From contig NZ_CP043474.1 of NCBI RefSeq assembly GCF_008329645.1, positions 4,154,001-4,218,000 on the forward strand: 64,000 bases of DNA, written 5' to 3'. Every line of letters starts with the position of its first letter. Positions within the stretch are counted from its first letter, which is position 1. Below, one piece after another: positions 7,729-16,020 of this stretch. The translations under genes and the position numbers were made by a program. Under the pieces are notes generated by a model. That model was not told where the DNA came from, made no database searches, and saw nothing but the letters and a program-made list of their open reading frames with translations. This stretch comes from Mycolicibacterium grossiae (lineage in GTDB: Bacteria; Actinomycetota; Actinomycetes; Mycobacteriales; Mycobacteriaceae).

Positions 7729-9765
7729 ATGACCAACCCGACCGTCGCCCACCTGATCGCCCGGTCGCACCGCCTGGGCGCCGATCCGAAGAACACCAAC
7801 TACGCCGGCGGCAACACCTCGGCGAAGGGCTCCGAGACCGACCCGGTGACCGGCGCACCCGTGGACCTGCTGTGGGTCAAGGGATCCGGCGGCGACCTCG
7901 GCACCCTCACCCCAGGCGGTCTCGCGGTGCTGCGGCTGGACCGCCTGCGCGCGCTGGCCGACGTCTACCCGGGCGTCGAGCGCGAGGACGAGATGGTCGC
8001 GGCGTTCGACTACTGCCTGCACGGGCGCGGCGGCGCCGCACCGTCGATCGACACGGCGATGCACGGACTGCTCGACGCCGCCCACGTCGACCACCTGCAC
8101 CCCGACTCGGGCATCGCGCTCGCCACGGCCGCCGACGGCGAGGCCCTGACCAAGCAGATCTTCGGCGACCGCGTCGTGTGGGTTCCGTGGCGGCGGCCCG
8201 GTTTCCAGCTCGGCCTCGACATCGCCGAGATCGCGCGAGCCAATCCGCAGGCGATCGGCACCATCCTGGGCGGGCACGGCATCACCGCGTGGGGGGAGAC
8301 GTCCGCGGAGGCCGAAGCCCGCTCGCTCGAGATCATCGACACCGTCGCGCGCTTCATCGAGGCCACCGGCCGCCCGCAGCCCTTCGGCGCGCCGCTGGAC
8401 GGCTACGGCGCACTGCCCGACGCGCAGCGACGCACCAAGGCCGCCGAGCTGGCCCCCTTCCTCCGCGGCCTCGCCTCGACCGACAAGCCCCAGGTCGGCC
8501 ACTTCACCGACGACCCGCGCGTGCTCGAATTCCTCTCCTGCGCCGAGCATCCGAGGCTCGCAGCGCTGGGGACCAGCTGCCCGGACCACTTCCTGCGCAC
8601 CAAGGTCAAGCCCCTGGTGCTGGACCTGCCCGCCGACGCGTCCGTCGACGACTGCCGTACCCGGCTGGCCGAATTGCACGAGGCCTACCGCGCCGACTAC
8701 CGGGCGTACTACGAGCGGCACGCGGAACCCGCCAGCCCGCCGATCCGGGGCGCCGACCCCGCCATCGTGCTGATCCCCGGCGTCGGCATGTTCAGCTACG
8801 GCAAGGACAAGCAGACCGCCCGGGTGGCGGGCGAGTTCTACCTCAATGCGATCAACGTGATGCGCGGCGCGGAGGCGATCTCCGCCTACACCCCGATCGA
8901 CGAGGCGGAGAAGTTCCGCATCGAGTACTGGGCGCTGGAGGAGGCCAAGCTGGCGCGGATGCCGAAGCCGAAGCCGCTCGCCACCCGCATCGCCCTGGTC
9001 ACCGGCGCGGCGAGCGGCATCGGCAAGGCCATCGCCACCCGGCTCGCCGCCGAGGGCGCGTGCGTGGTGATCGCCGACCTCGACGCGGCCAAGGCCCAGG
9101 CGGCGGCGTCGGAGATCGGCTCCGCGGACGTCGCGATCGGCATCGCCGCGGACGTCACCGACGAGGACGCCGTCCAGGCCGCCGTCGACGCATGCGTCCT
9201 CGCCTTCGGTGGCATCGACATCGTGGTCAACAACGCCGGCCTGTCCCTGTCGAAGTCGCTGCTGGAGACCACGGCCGCGGACTGGGACCTGCAGCACGAC
9301 GTCATGGCGCGCGGGTCGTTCCTGGTGAGCAAGGCCGCCGCCCGGGCGCTGATCGACCAGAAGCTCGGCGGCGACGTCATCTACGTCTCGAGCAAGAACG
9401 CGGTCTTCGCCGGACCCAACAACATCGCGTACTCCGCGACGAAAGCCGATCAGGCACACCAGGTGCGGCTGCTGGCCGCCGAACTCGGCGAGCACGGCAT
9501 CAAGGTCAACGGCATCAATCCCGACGGTGTGGTGCGCGGGTCGGGCATCTTCGCCGGCGGCTGGGGCGCCAAGCGTGCCGCCGTGTACGGGGTCGCCGAA
9601 GAGGACCTCGGGACGTTCTACGCGCAGCGGACGCTGCTCAAGCGCGAGGTGCTGCCCGAGCACGTCGCCAACGCCGCGTTCGCCCTGTGCACGTCGGACT
9701 TCTCGCACACCACGGGGCTGCACGTGCCGGTGGATGCGGGCGTCGCCGCCGCCTTCCTGCGATGA
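7729..9765 (+). CDS. Bifunctional rhamnulose-1-phosphate aldolase / L-lactaldehyde dehydrogenase
   Basis: A 678-aa fusion. Residues about 1-410 are a class II (zinc) aldolase/adducin domain with NTKNYAGGN-like KNTNYAGGNTS at the start, HVDHLHPDS and GGHGITAWG histidines. Residues about 415-678 are a classical SDR with TGAASGIGKA (about 424), NNAG and a YSATK active site (about 567). The architecture equals the RhaEW-type fusion known from Bacillus and Rhizobiales. It cleaves L-rhamnulose-1-phosphate to DHAP and L-lactaldehyde, then oxidises the aldehyde to L-lactate. GGGGAG lies 6 nt before the ATG. Placed between isomerase and kinase genes, as expected. Confidence 0.88.
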   Translation: MTNPTVAHLIARSHRLGADPKNTNYAGGNTSAKGSETDPVTGAPVDLLWVKGSGGDLGTLTPGGLAVLRLDRLRALADVYPGVEREDEMVAAFDYCLHGRGGAAPSIDTAMHGLLDAAHVDHLHPDSGIALATAADGEALTKQIFGDRVVWVPWRRPGFQLGLDIAEIARANPQAIGTILGGHGITAWGETSAEAEARSLEIIDTVARFIEATGRPQPFGAPLDGYGALPDAQRRTKAAELAPFLRGLASTDKPQVGHFTDDPRVLEFLSCAEHPRLAALGTSCPDHFLRTKVKPLVLDLPADASVDDCRTRLAELHEAYRADYRAYYERHAEPASPPIRGADPAIVLIPGVGMFSYGKDKQTARVAGEFYLNAINVMRGAEAISAYTPIDEAEKFRIEYWALEEAKLARMPKPKPLATRIALVTGAASGIGKAIATRLAAEGACVVIADLDAAKAQAAASEIGSADVAIGIAADVTDEDAVQAAVDACVLAFGGIDIVVNNAGLSLSKSLLETTAADWDLQHDVMARGSFLVSKAAARALIDQKLGGDVIYVSSKNAVFAGPNNIAYSATKADQAHQVRLLAAELGEHGIKVNGINPDGVVRGSGIFAGGWGAKRAAVYGVAEEDLGTFYAQRTLLKREVLPEHVANAAFALCTSDFSHTTGLHVPVDAGVAAAFLR

Positions 9766-9772
9766 GACGGCG

Positions 9773-11215
9773 ATGAGCGCTCGCGTGGGCCGATTCCTCG
9801 CCGTCGACCTCGGCGCGACGAGCGGACGGGTGATGTCCGCCGAGGTCGGCCCGGGCACGCTGCGGATGTCGGCGGTGCACCGCTTCCCCAACGAGCCGGT
9901 CTACCTGTGGAACGGCGGGCGCACGGCGATGCACTGGGACCTACCCGCACTGTTCGCACAGGTGTGCGCCGGGCTGGCGGCGGCGTCGCGCGACGGCGGT
10001 GCGGTGACGAGCGCAGGCGTGGACTCCTGGGCGGTGGACTACGGGCTGCTGCGCGGCGGGACGCTGCTGGGCCTGCCGTACCACTACCGCGACGACCGGT
10101 GCGCCCGCGGCGCGGACGTCGTCCACGCCGCGATGGACCAGTCGGAGGTGTTCGCGCGCAACGGCTTGCAGTTCCTGGCGTTCAACACGATGTTCCAGCT
10201 CGCGGCCGACGGGCTGCTCGACGTGGCCGACGCGGCCCTGCTGGTCCCAGACCTCGTCGGCTACTGGCTCACCGGCCGCCTGGGCACCGAGCGGACCAAC
10301 GCCTCGACCACCGGGCTGCTCGGCGTCGACGGCCGGTGGGACACCGCGCTGGAATCGGCGATCGGCGTGCCGGCCGGGCTGTTTCCCGCCCTCGCCGAGC
10401 CGGGTGACGACCTCGGCGGGGTGCTGCCCGACCTCGCCGTACGCACCGGCATCGCGACGGACCTGCGCGTGACGACGGTGGCGTCGCACGACACCGCGTC
10501 GGCCGTCGTCGCCGTGCCGATGGCGGCGGAGTCGGCGGCCTACGTGTCGTGCGGCACGTGGGCACTGGTGGGCGTGGAACTCGAACGCCACGTGCTCACC
10601 GCGCAGGCCGAATCGGCGAACTTCACCAACGAGGTGGGTGCCGACGGGCGAATCCGATTCCTGCGCAACGTGATGGGCCTCTGGCTTCTCAGCGAGTCGG
10701 TCCGGCACTGGGAGCGCGACGGCCCGAGGGTCGACCTCGAGGACCTCCTCGAGCGGGCGGCGGCGTGCCCGCCACCGGCGGCGGTGTTCGACGCCGACGA
10801 TCCGCGCTTCGTCGCACCCGGCGACGTCCCGGAGCGCATCCGGGGCTGGTACGCCGAGCGCGGGCTGCCGGCGCCGCGGGAGCGCGTCGAGACCACGCGC
10901 GCCATCGTCGAGAGCCTGGCGGCCGGGTTCGCCCGCGGCGTCACCCAGGCCGCCGAGCTGTCCGGGGTGCCGGTGGCCACCGTGCACCTGGTCGGGGGCG
11001 GGGCGCGCAACCGATTGCTGTGCCAGCTGGTCGCCGACCGCCTCGGCATGCCGGTGGTCGCCGGACCGGTCGAGGCCACCGCAGTCGGTAACGTACTGGT
11101 CCAGGCCCGCGCGCACGGCGTGCTCCACGGCGACGTGGACGCGTTGCGCGGCACGATGGCGTCGGCGCTACCCACCGAGAGATACGCACCACGCGTGACC
11201 GCCAGGAGGACGTGA
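9773..11215 (+). CDS. rhaB: L-rhamnulokinase (FGGY family)
   Basis: A 480-aa FGGY-fold sugar kinase. The N-terminus has AVDLGATSGRVM (phosphate 1 motif), followed by SAGVDSWAVDYGLL, and the C-terminal ATP-binding signature HLVGGGARNRLLCQLVADRLG. The DLGATSGR and DSWAVDYGL motifs are those of rhamnulokinase. It makes L-rhamnulose-1-phosphate for the aldolase fusion. I use ATG 9773, seven bases after the previous stop; longer in-frame extensions run inside the aldolase gene. The stop overlaps the region of the lldD ribosome-binding site. Confidence 0.88.
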   Translation: MSARVGRFLAVDLGATSGRVMSAEVGPGTLRMSAVHRFPNEPVYLWNGGRTAMHWDLPALFAQVCAGLAAASRDGGAVTSAGVDSWAVDYGLLRGGTLLGLPYHYRDDRCARGADVVHAAMDQSEVFARNGLQFLAFNTMFQLAADGLLDVADAALLVPDLVGYWLTGRLGTERTNASTTGLLGVDGRWDTALESAIGVPAGLFPALAEPGDDLGGVLPDLAVRTGIATDLRVTTVASHDTASAVVAVPMAAESAAYVSCGTWALVGVELERHVLTAQAESANFTNEVGADGRIRFLRNVMGLWLLSESVRHWERDGPRVDLEDLLERAAACPPPAAVFDADDPRFVAPGDVPERIRGWYAERGLPAPRERVETTRAIVESLAAGFARGVTQAAELSGVPVATVHLVGGGARNRLLCQLVADRLGMPVVAGPVEATAVGNVLVQARAHGVLHGDVDALRGTMASALPTERYAPRVTARRT

Positions 11216-11217
11216 CC

Positions 11218-12459
11218 ATGAAGCGACGGATACCGAGCAGGCACGATCTGGCGCCGCTGCTGCGGTTCCAGAAGCCGGAGTTCGACGCCACCCGCCGGCG
11301 GCTGGCCCGGGCGCTGACCATCGAGGACCTGCGCCGCATCGCCCAGCGCCGCACGCCCCGCGCGGCATTCGACTACACCGACGGGTCGGCGGAGGCCGAA
11401 CTCTCGATCGCCCGCGCCCGCCAGGCGTTCGCCGACGTCGAGTTCCACCCGGCGATCCTGCGGGACGTGTCGAAGGTGCGTACCGGCTGGGACGTCCTCG
11501 GCGCTCCGGTCAGCCTGCCGTTCGGCATCGCCCCGACCGGCTTCACCCGGATGATGCACACCGAAGGCGAGATCGCCGGTGCGCGGGCGGCGGCGCGGGC
11601 CGGCATCCCGTTCTCGCTGTCCACGATGGGCACCACCACCATCGAGGACGTCAAGGCCGCGAACCCGCTCGGCCGCAACTGGTTTCAGCTGTACATGTGG
11701 AAGGACCGGGACCGTTCGATGGCGCTGGTCGAGCGTGCGGTCGCGGCCGGCTACGACACGCTGCTGGTCACCGTCGACGTACCGGTCGCCGGGGCGCGGT
11801 TGCGGGACAAGCGCAACGGCATGTCGATCCCGCCCGCACTGACGCTGCGCACCGTGGCCAACGCCGTCCCGCGGCCCCGGTGGTGGATCGACTTCCTCAC
11901 CACCGAGCCGTTGTCGTTCGCATCGCTGGACCGCTGGTCGGGCACGGTCGCCGAACTGCTGGACAGCATGTTCGACCCGACGGTGACGTTCGCGGACCTG
12001 GCCTGGATCCGCGCGCAGTGGCCCGGCCGGTTCGTCGTCAAGGGCATCCAGACCGTCGCCGATGCGCGCGCCGTCACCGACCTCGGCGTCGACGGCGTCC
12101 TGCTGTCGAATCACGGTGGGCGACAACTTGACCGGGCGCCGGTGCCGTTTCACCTGTTGCCCGACGTGGTGGCCGAGGTGGGCCGCGACGTGGAGATCCT
12201 GCTCGACACCGGCATCCTGTCCGGCGCCGACGTCGTCGCGGCGATCGCCCTGGGGGCGCGTTTCACGCTGATCGGCCGGGCCTATCTGTACGGCCTGATG
12301 GCCGGCGGAGAGGCCGGCGTCGACCGGGCCATCGCCATCCTCACCGAGCAGGTCGAGCGGACGATGCGACTGCTGGGGGTGACGTGCCTCGAGGAGCTCA
12401 CCCCCGCCCACGTCACGCAGCTGGTGCGGCTCGCGCCGCGGGTCCGGTCGGGGGAGTAG
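11218..12459 (+). CDS. lldD: L-lactate dehydrogenase, FMN-dependent (LldD family)
   Basis: A 413-aa FMN-dependent alpha-hydroxy-acid dehydrogenase. Diagnostic features are FDYTDGSAEAE near the N-terminus, PFGIAPTGF, the VDVPVAGARLRDKRNG substrate loop, the KGIQT lysine, LLSNHGGRQLD with the catalytic His and Arg, and LDTGILSGADVVAAIALGA. It oxidises L-lactate to pyruvate and feeds electrons to the respiratory chain. Length and motifs fit mycobacterial LldD2. ATG 11218 has AGGAGGA 7 nt upstream; the GTG at 11212 would be too close to that site. Inside the rhamnose operon it disposes of the L-lactate made from L-lactaldehyde. Confidence 0.87.
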   Translation: MKRRIPSRHDLAPLLRFQKPEFDATRRRLARALTIEDLRRIAQRRTPRAAFDYTDGSAEAELSIARARQAFADVEFHPAILRDVSKVRTGWDVLGAPVSLPFGIAPTGFTRMMHTEGEIAGARAAARAGIPFSLSTMGTTTIEDVKAANPLGRNWFQLYMWKDRDRSMALVERAVAAGYDTLLVTVDVPVAGARLRDKRNGMSIPPALTLRTVANAVPRPRWWIDFLTTEPLSFASLDRWSGTVAELLDSMFDPTVTFADLAWIRAQWPGRFVVKGIQTVADARAVTDLGVDGVLLSNHGGRQLDRAPVPFHLLPDVVAEVGRDVEILLDTGILSGADVVAAIALGARFTLIGRAYLYGLMAGGEAGVDRAIAILTEQVERTMRLLGVTCLEELTPAHVTQLVRLAPRVRSGE

Positions 12460-12463
12460 CCCG

Positions 12464-13474
12464 GTGGCGGCCGGGATCCGCGACGTCGCCGCGGCGGCCT
12501 CGGTGTCGGTGGGCACGGTGTCCAACGTGCTCAACGCCCCCGAGCGGGTGGCGCCGGACACCGTGGCGCGCGTGCACGCCGCGATCGAGCGACTCGGCTT
12601 CGTCCGCAACGACGCCGCCCGTCAGCTCCGCGCCGGCCGGTCGCGCTGCGTCGGTCTGCTGGTGCTCGACGTCGGCAACCCGTTCTTCACCGACGTCGCG
12701 CGCAGCGCCGAACGCCGGGCCGCACAGCAGGATCTGGTCGTGCTGCTCGGCACCTCCGACGACGACGCCGGCCGGGAGCGGGCGTATCTCGACACCTTCG
12801 ACGAGCAGCGGGTGTTCGGCCTGCTGATCTCGCCGGTGGGCGACGACCTCGACCGCCTGCGGGTCCTGCACGGTCGCGGCGTCCCGGTGGTGCTGGTGGA
12901 CCGCGACGGTGCGGGCACGCCGTTCCCGTCGGTCGCGGTCGACGACGTCGCGGGCGGGCACCTCGCCGTGACGCATCTGTGCGAGCAGGGTCGCCGCCGG
13001 ATCGCCTACGTCGGCGGCCCGGCCGGCCTGCGTCAGGTGGCCGACCGCCTCGCCGGCGCCCGCGCGGCCGCCGCCGCCCACCCGGGCGCGGCCGTGGAGG
13101 TGCTCGCCACCGACGAACTGAGCGTGCTCGCGGGTCGTACTGCGGCCGAACGTCTGCTCGCCCTGCCGCCTGCTAACCGGCCCGACGCGGTGTTCTGCGC
13201 CAACGACCTGCTGGCCATCGGCGTCCTGCAGGGCCTCGCGGCGGCTGGCGCGTCGGTGCCCGGGGACGTGGCCGTGATCGGCTACGACGACATCGACTTC
13301 GCACGCTCGACGAGCGTGCCGCTGTCCTCGATCCGACAACCCGCGGCCGACATCGGCGCCACGGCGGTCGACCTGCTGCTGGTCGCCGCCGAGACCCCCG
13401 AGGCCGAGCCGCGGCACGTGGTGTTCACCCCCGAACTCGTCGTCCGGGACTCCACTGTCACCCCGGCGCCGTGA
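12464..13474 (+). CDS. LacI/GalR-family transcriptional regulator of the rhamnose operon
   Basis: A 336-aa regulator with an N-terminal LacI helix-turn-helix (GIRDVAAAASVSVGTVSNVLN, quoted residues about 4-24; hinge around residue 50-60) followed by a periplasmic-binding-protein-like effector domain (VGLLVLDVGNPFFTDVARSAE; DAVFCANDLLAIGVLQGL; VIGYDDIDFA). It starts at GTG, 4 nt after the lldD stop, and ends 3 nt from the stop of the convergent SDR. As last gene of the operon it would autoregulate through the 14-bp palindrome at 5193-5206. The effector is presumably L-rhamnose or an intermediate (inferred). Confidence 0.88.
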   Translation: MAAGIRDVAAAASVSVGTVSNVLNAPERVAPDTVARVHAAIERLGFVRNDAARQLRAGRSRCVGLLVLDVGNPFFTDVARSAERRAAQQDLVVLLGTSDDDAGRERAYLDTFDEQRVFGLLISPVGDDLDRLRVLHGRGVPVVLVDRDGAGTPFPSVAVDDVAGGHLAVTHLCEQGRRRIAYVGGPAGLRQVADRLAGARAAAAAHPGAAVEVLATDELSVLAGRTAAERLLALPPANRPDAVFCANDLLAIGVLQGLAAAGASVPGDVAVIGYDDIDFARSTSVPLSSIRQPAADIGATAVDLLLVAAETPEAEPRHVVFTPELVVRDSTVTPAP

Positions 13475-13477
13475 CGG

Positions 13478-14248
13478 CTACTTGATCGTGTAGCCGCCGT
13501 CGACGACGAGGTCCGCTCCGTTGACCATCGCTGCGGCGTCCGAGGCGAGATACACGGCAGCGGCGGCGATCTCGGCCGGGTAGGCGAAGCGTCCCGCGGG
13601 GATCAGCGTCTTCAGCGCCTCGCCCTTGGGGTTGTCCCAGGCCTTGATGCCGAGGTCGGTGAGCACCACGGTGGGGGAGATGCTGTTGGCCCGCACGCCG
13701 CGCCCGGCCCACTCGGTGGCGAGCACCTTGGTGATGCCCAGCACGCCGAACTTCGACGCGCAGTAGGCGACGTGCTGGTCGATCGCGACGCTGGCGGCCT
13801 GCGAGGCGAGGTTGACGATGGCGCCGCGGCCGGCCGACAGCATGTGCCTGCCGACCTCCTGACACATCAGGAAGGTCCCCTTGAGGTTGATCGCGATGGT
13901 GGCGTCCCAGTCGGCCAGCGTCAGCTCCTCGGCCGGCGCCAGTCGGGCCACGCCGGCACTGTTCACCAGCACGTCGATGCGGCCGAATTCGGCGATCACC
14001 GCGTCGACGGCAGTGGTCACCGAGGCGGGATCGCTGACGTCGCAACCGAATCCGCGGCTCTTTGGCAGACTCTCGGCGTGCTCGGCGGCGCCCGAGCCGT
14101 TCAGGTCGACCACGGCGATGCGGGCGCCCTTGGCGGCGTACGCCGACGCGATGGCGGCGCCGATGCCGGAGGCGCCGCCGGTCACGAGGGCGACCTTGTC
14201 CTCCAGACGGAAGTCGAGGTCCACCACGGGCTCGGTCGAATCGGTCAC
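13478..14248 (-). CDS. SDR-family polyol dehydrogenase, GolD/DthD-like
   Basis: A 256-aa classical short-chain dehydrogenase: TGGASGIGAA cofactor motif (about 21-30), VVDLN acidic residue favouring NAD, NSAG, and the S-Y-K triad with YCASK (about 161-165). It ends in NGADLVVDGGYTIK. The overall sequence recalls the GolD / D-threitol dehydrogenase group, which oxidises linear sugar alcohols, but substrate cannot be read from sequence. GTG start with GAAGGGA upstream. It lies 26 bp downstream of the sorC-type regulator on the same strand, so it is probably co-transcribed with it and divergent from the main polyol operon. Confidence 0.78.
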   Translation of the reverse strand: MTDSTEPVVDLDFRLEDKVALVTGGASGIGAAIASAYAAKGARIAVVDLNGSGAAEHAESLPKSRGFGCDVSDPASVTTAVDAVIAEFGRIDVLVNSAGVARLAPAEELTLADWDATIAINLKGTFLMCQEVGRHMLSAGRGAIVNLASQAASVAIDQHVAYCASKFGVLGITKVLATEWAGRGVRANSISPTVVLTDLGIKAWDNPKGEALKTLIPAGRFAYPAEIAAAAVYLASDAAAMVNGADLVVDGGYTIK

Positions 14249-14274
14249 GGTCGTTCCCTTCGGTCGGTGCTGCG

Positions 14275-15195
14275 TCAGGCGAGCACTGCTGCGGCGATGT
14301 CACTGTCGGTGACGAGCGAGGAGACCAACCCGGATCGCAGCACGGCGCGCGTCGCGATCGCCTTCTCCGGTCCCGTGGCCAGCGCGATGCGGGTCGGGAT
14401 CGCGCGCAGCAGGGTCTCGTCGATGCCCATGCGGCGCTGGTCGAGTCCGGCCACCCGGTTCCCGTCGTCGTCGAGCAGCAGCGCGCAGGTCTCGGCCACC
14501 ACGCCGGCGGCGTTGAAGTCGGCGCACTCCTCGTCGGGCAGCGAGCCGTGCACCTGCGACGCGCCGGGACGCCAGGCGCCGACCGACACGACGGCGCAGG
14601 TGACCTTCTCGTGGTGGGCGAAGGTCTCGCGGATCTGCGGGTTCACGCCCAGGCTCTCGGCGGTGCGGGCGTCCGGCACCACCAGCGGCGCGTACAGCGG
14701 CCAGGCGTCACCGCCGCTGACCTCGCTGATCCGACGGACCAGATCCACCCCACTGTGGGTGATGGCGCCCGCCATCCCGGTCAGCTGCACGACGTCGCAC
14801 CGCGGCAGCGCGGTCAGGTGGCCGGCGATGGTGGTCAGCGTGCGCCCGCAGTCGACCCCGATCACGTCGCCGTCGCGCAGGATCGACTGCAGCAGTTCGG
14901 CCATGGCCTTGGCGACCGCGTCGACGCGGTCGGCGGCGTCGCTGGTCTCGGCCGCCACCGCGTAGGCGTGTTCGAGGCCGTACTTGCGTTGCAGCGCCGT
15001 GGACAGCTCGACGTCGATGGCGCCCGGATTGTGGATCTTGATCTCCACCATGCCGGACTCGATGGCCTCGTCGAGCATGCGCGCGACCTTGAAGCGCGAG
15101 AGCCCGAACTCCTCGGCGATCTGGATGCGGGTGCGGCCCTCGAGGTAGTAGCGCCGGGCGATCACCGCGCGCTGGAACAGCTCATCGGGTCCCAC
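14275..15195 (-). CDS. SorC/DeoR-type sugar-binding transcriptional regulator
   Basis: A 306-aa SorC-family regulator. The N-terminal helix-turn-helix is at about 18-45 (RTRIQIAEEFGLSRFKVARM). The remainder is the SorC phosphosugar-sensing domain, with GDVIGVDCGRTLT, VQLTGMAGA and the C-terminal ALATGPEKAIATRAVLRSG. I start at GTG 15195, preceded by GGAAGGGG; the frame stays open upstream, but the next ATG (15282) falls inside the operator array. SorC proteins respond to phosphorylated sugars, so the inducer is probably a phosphate made by the neighbouring kinase (inference). Likely controls the divergent polyol operon through the repeats at 15261-15356. Confidence 0.85.
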   Translation of the reverse strand: MGPDELFQRAVIARRYYLEGRTRIQIAEEFGLSRFKVARMLDEAIESGMVEIKIHNPGAIDVELSTALQRKYGLEHAYAVAAETSDAADRVDAVAKAMAELLQSILRDGDVIGVDCGRTLTTIAGHLTALPRCDVVQLTGMAGAITHSGVDLVRRISEVSGGDAWPLYAPLVVPDARTAESLGVNPQIRETFAHHEKVTCAVVSVGAWRPGASQVHGSLPDEECADFNAAGVVAETCALLLDDDGNRVAGLDQRRMGIDETLLRAIPTRIALATGPEKAIATRAVLRSGLVSSLVTDSDIAAAVLA

Positions 15196-15260
15196 GATGC
15201 CCCTTCCGTGCTCCGCACGAAGCCCCTCTCGTGCTCTGCTGACCAGCGCCTGACGCGCGG

Positions 15261-15356
15261 TTGCACATATGTGCAGCCGCATTGACATATGAGCATAGGG
15301 GTTGCATGATCCACACCACAACGAACATCTGAGTGTTCGAGTCAACATATGAGCGC
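15261..15356. promoter_or_regulatory. Phased operator array between the SorC regulator and the polyol operon
   Basis: ACAT[A/C]TG cores occur at 15265, 15285, 15325 and 15345, i.e. on an exact 20-bp register with one position (15305) replaced by the promoter -10. The first unit is a perfect 14-bp palindrome, TGCACATATGTGCA (15262-15275). The second and fourth read [T/C]-A-ACATATGAGC-like variants. The third is embedded in a 6-bp-arm inverted repeat CGAACA-N6-TGTTCG (15322-15339). Two-turn spacing fits an oligomeric SorC repressor bound on one helix face. Confidence 0.75.
15282..15310 (+). promoter_or_regulatory. Putative promoter of the polyol operon
   Basis: A perfect TTGACA -35 (15282-15287), a 17-bp spacer and CATGAT -10 (15305-15310). 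The -35 overlaps the second operator repeat and the -10 occupies the vacant 20-bp register position. Bound regulator would therefore cover the promoter directly. Consensus-based inference. Confidence 0.55.
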
Positions 15357-15384
15357 AGTCAGGGAAATCGGAGATTCGACACGC

Positions 15385-16020
15385 ATGGCCACCGACGACG
15401 CTGCGCTCACCACGCTCGCCGGCGCGGTGCTCGCCCGTGAGGCCGCGGCCGTCGCGCGCCTGGCGGGCTCGGTGGAAGTTAGCGTCGTCGAGGTGGCCCG
15501 CCGCATGATCGCCACCACCGGCAAGGTCGTCACCACCGGTTCGGGCACCTCGGGGATCATGGCCGAGCGCCTGGCCCATCTGCTCTCGGTGTGCGGCACG
15601 CCTGCGGTCTACCTGCCGTCGATGGACGCCCTGCACGGCGGCATGGGCGCCATCACCGCCACCGACCTGGTGGTCGCCGTCTCCAAGACCGGCCAGAGTC
15701 AGGAACTCACGCGGCTCGTCGACCGCCTCGGCCGACGCGGCGTGCACGTCGTGGCCGTGACCGAGACGCCGGACTCGCCCTTCGCCCGTGCCGCCGGCAG
15801 CGTCGCCGCGCTGCCCGCCACCCCGTCCGGCGCCGACCCGGGCGACATGATCGCCATGGCGAGCACGCTCGTCGTCGGCGCGTGGGGCGACGCGGTGGCG
15901 GTGACCGCGATGGCCATCCGCGGCCACACCCTCGACGAGGTCGTCGACAGCCACCCCGCGGGCGGCGTCGGGTCCCGCGGGCGCCGTCCCGGCGACGACG
16001 CCCCGGTGGTGTCCGCATGA
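15385..16020 (+). CDS. SIS-domain sugar-phosphate isomerase (arabinose-5-phosphate isomerase-like)
   Basis: A 211-aa SIS protein of the KdsD/GutQ arabinose-5-phosphate isomerase type without CBS domains. Family landmarks are TTGSGTSGIMAERLAHLL, the DALHGGMG loop (HGDLG in KdsD), VSKTGQSQEL and the terminal SHPAGGVG (HPGGALG in KdsD). KdsD-type enzymes interconvert a ketose phosphate and an aldose phosphate. I choose ATG 15385 over ATG 15349, because the latter lies inside the fourth operator repeat. It is first in the operon and overlaps the kinase start by ATGA. Substrate unknown. Confidence 0.78.
   Translation: MATDDAALTTLAGAVLAREAAAVARLAGSVEVSVVEVARRMIATTGKVVTTGSGTSGIMAERLAHLLSVCGTPAVYLPSMDALHGGMGAITATDLVVAVSKTGQSQELTRLVDRLGRRGVHVVAVTETPDSPFARAAGSVAALPATPSGADPGDMIAMASTLVVGAWGDAVAVTAMAIRGHTLDEVVDSHPAGGVGSRGRRPGDDAPVVSA

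Noticed and set aside
14275..15954. SorC regulator extended upstream to 15954 (559 aa)
   Set aside because: The extra 253 residues run opposite the SIS isomerase gene and through the operator array; the GTG at 15195 has a good ribosome-binding site and fits the family length.
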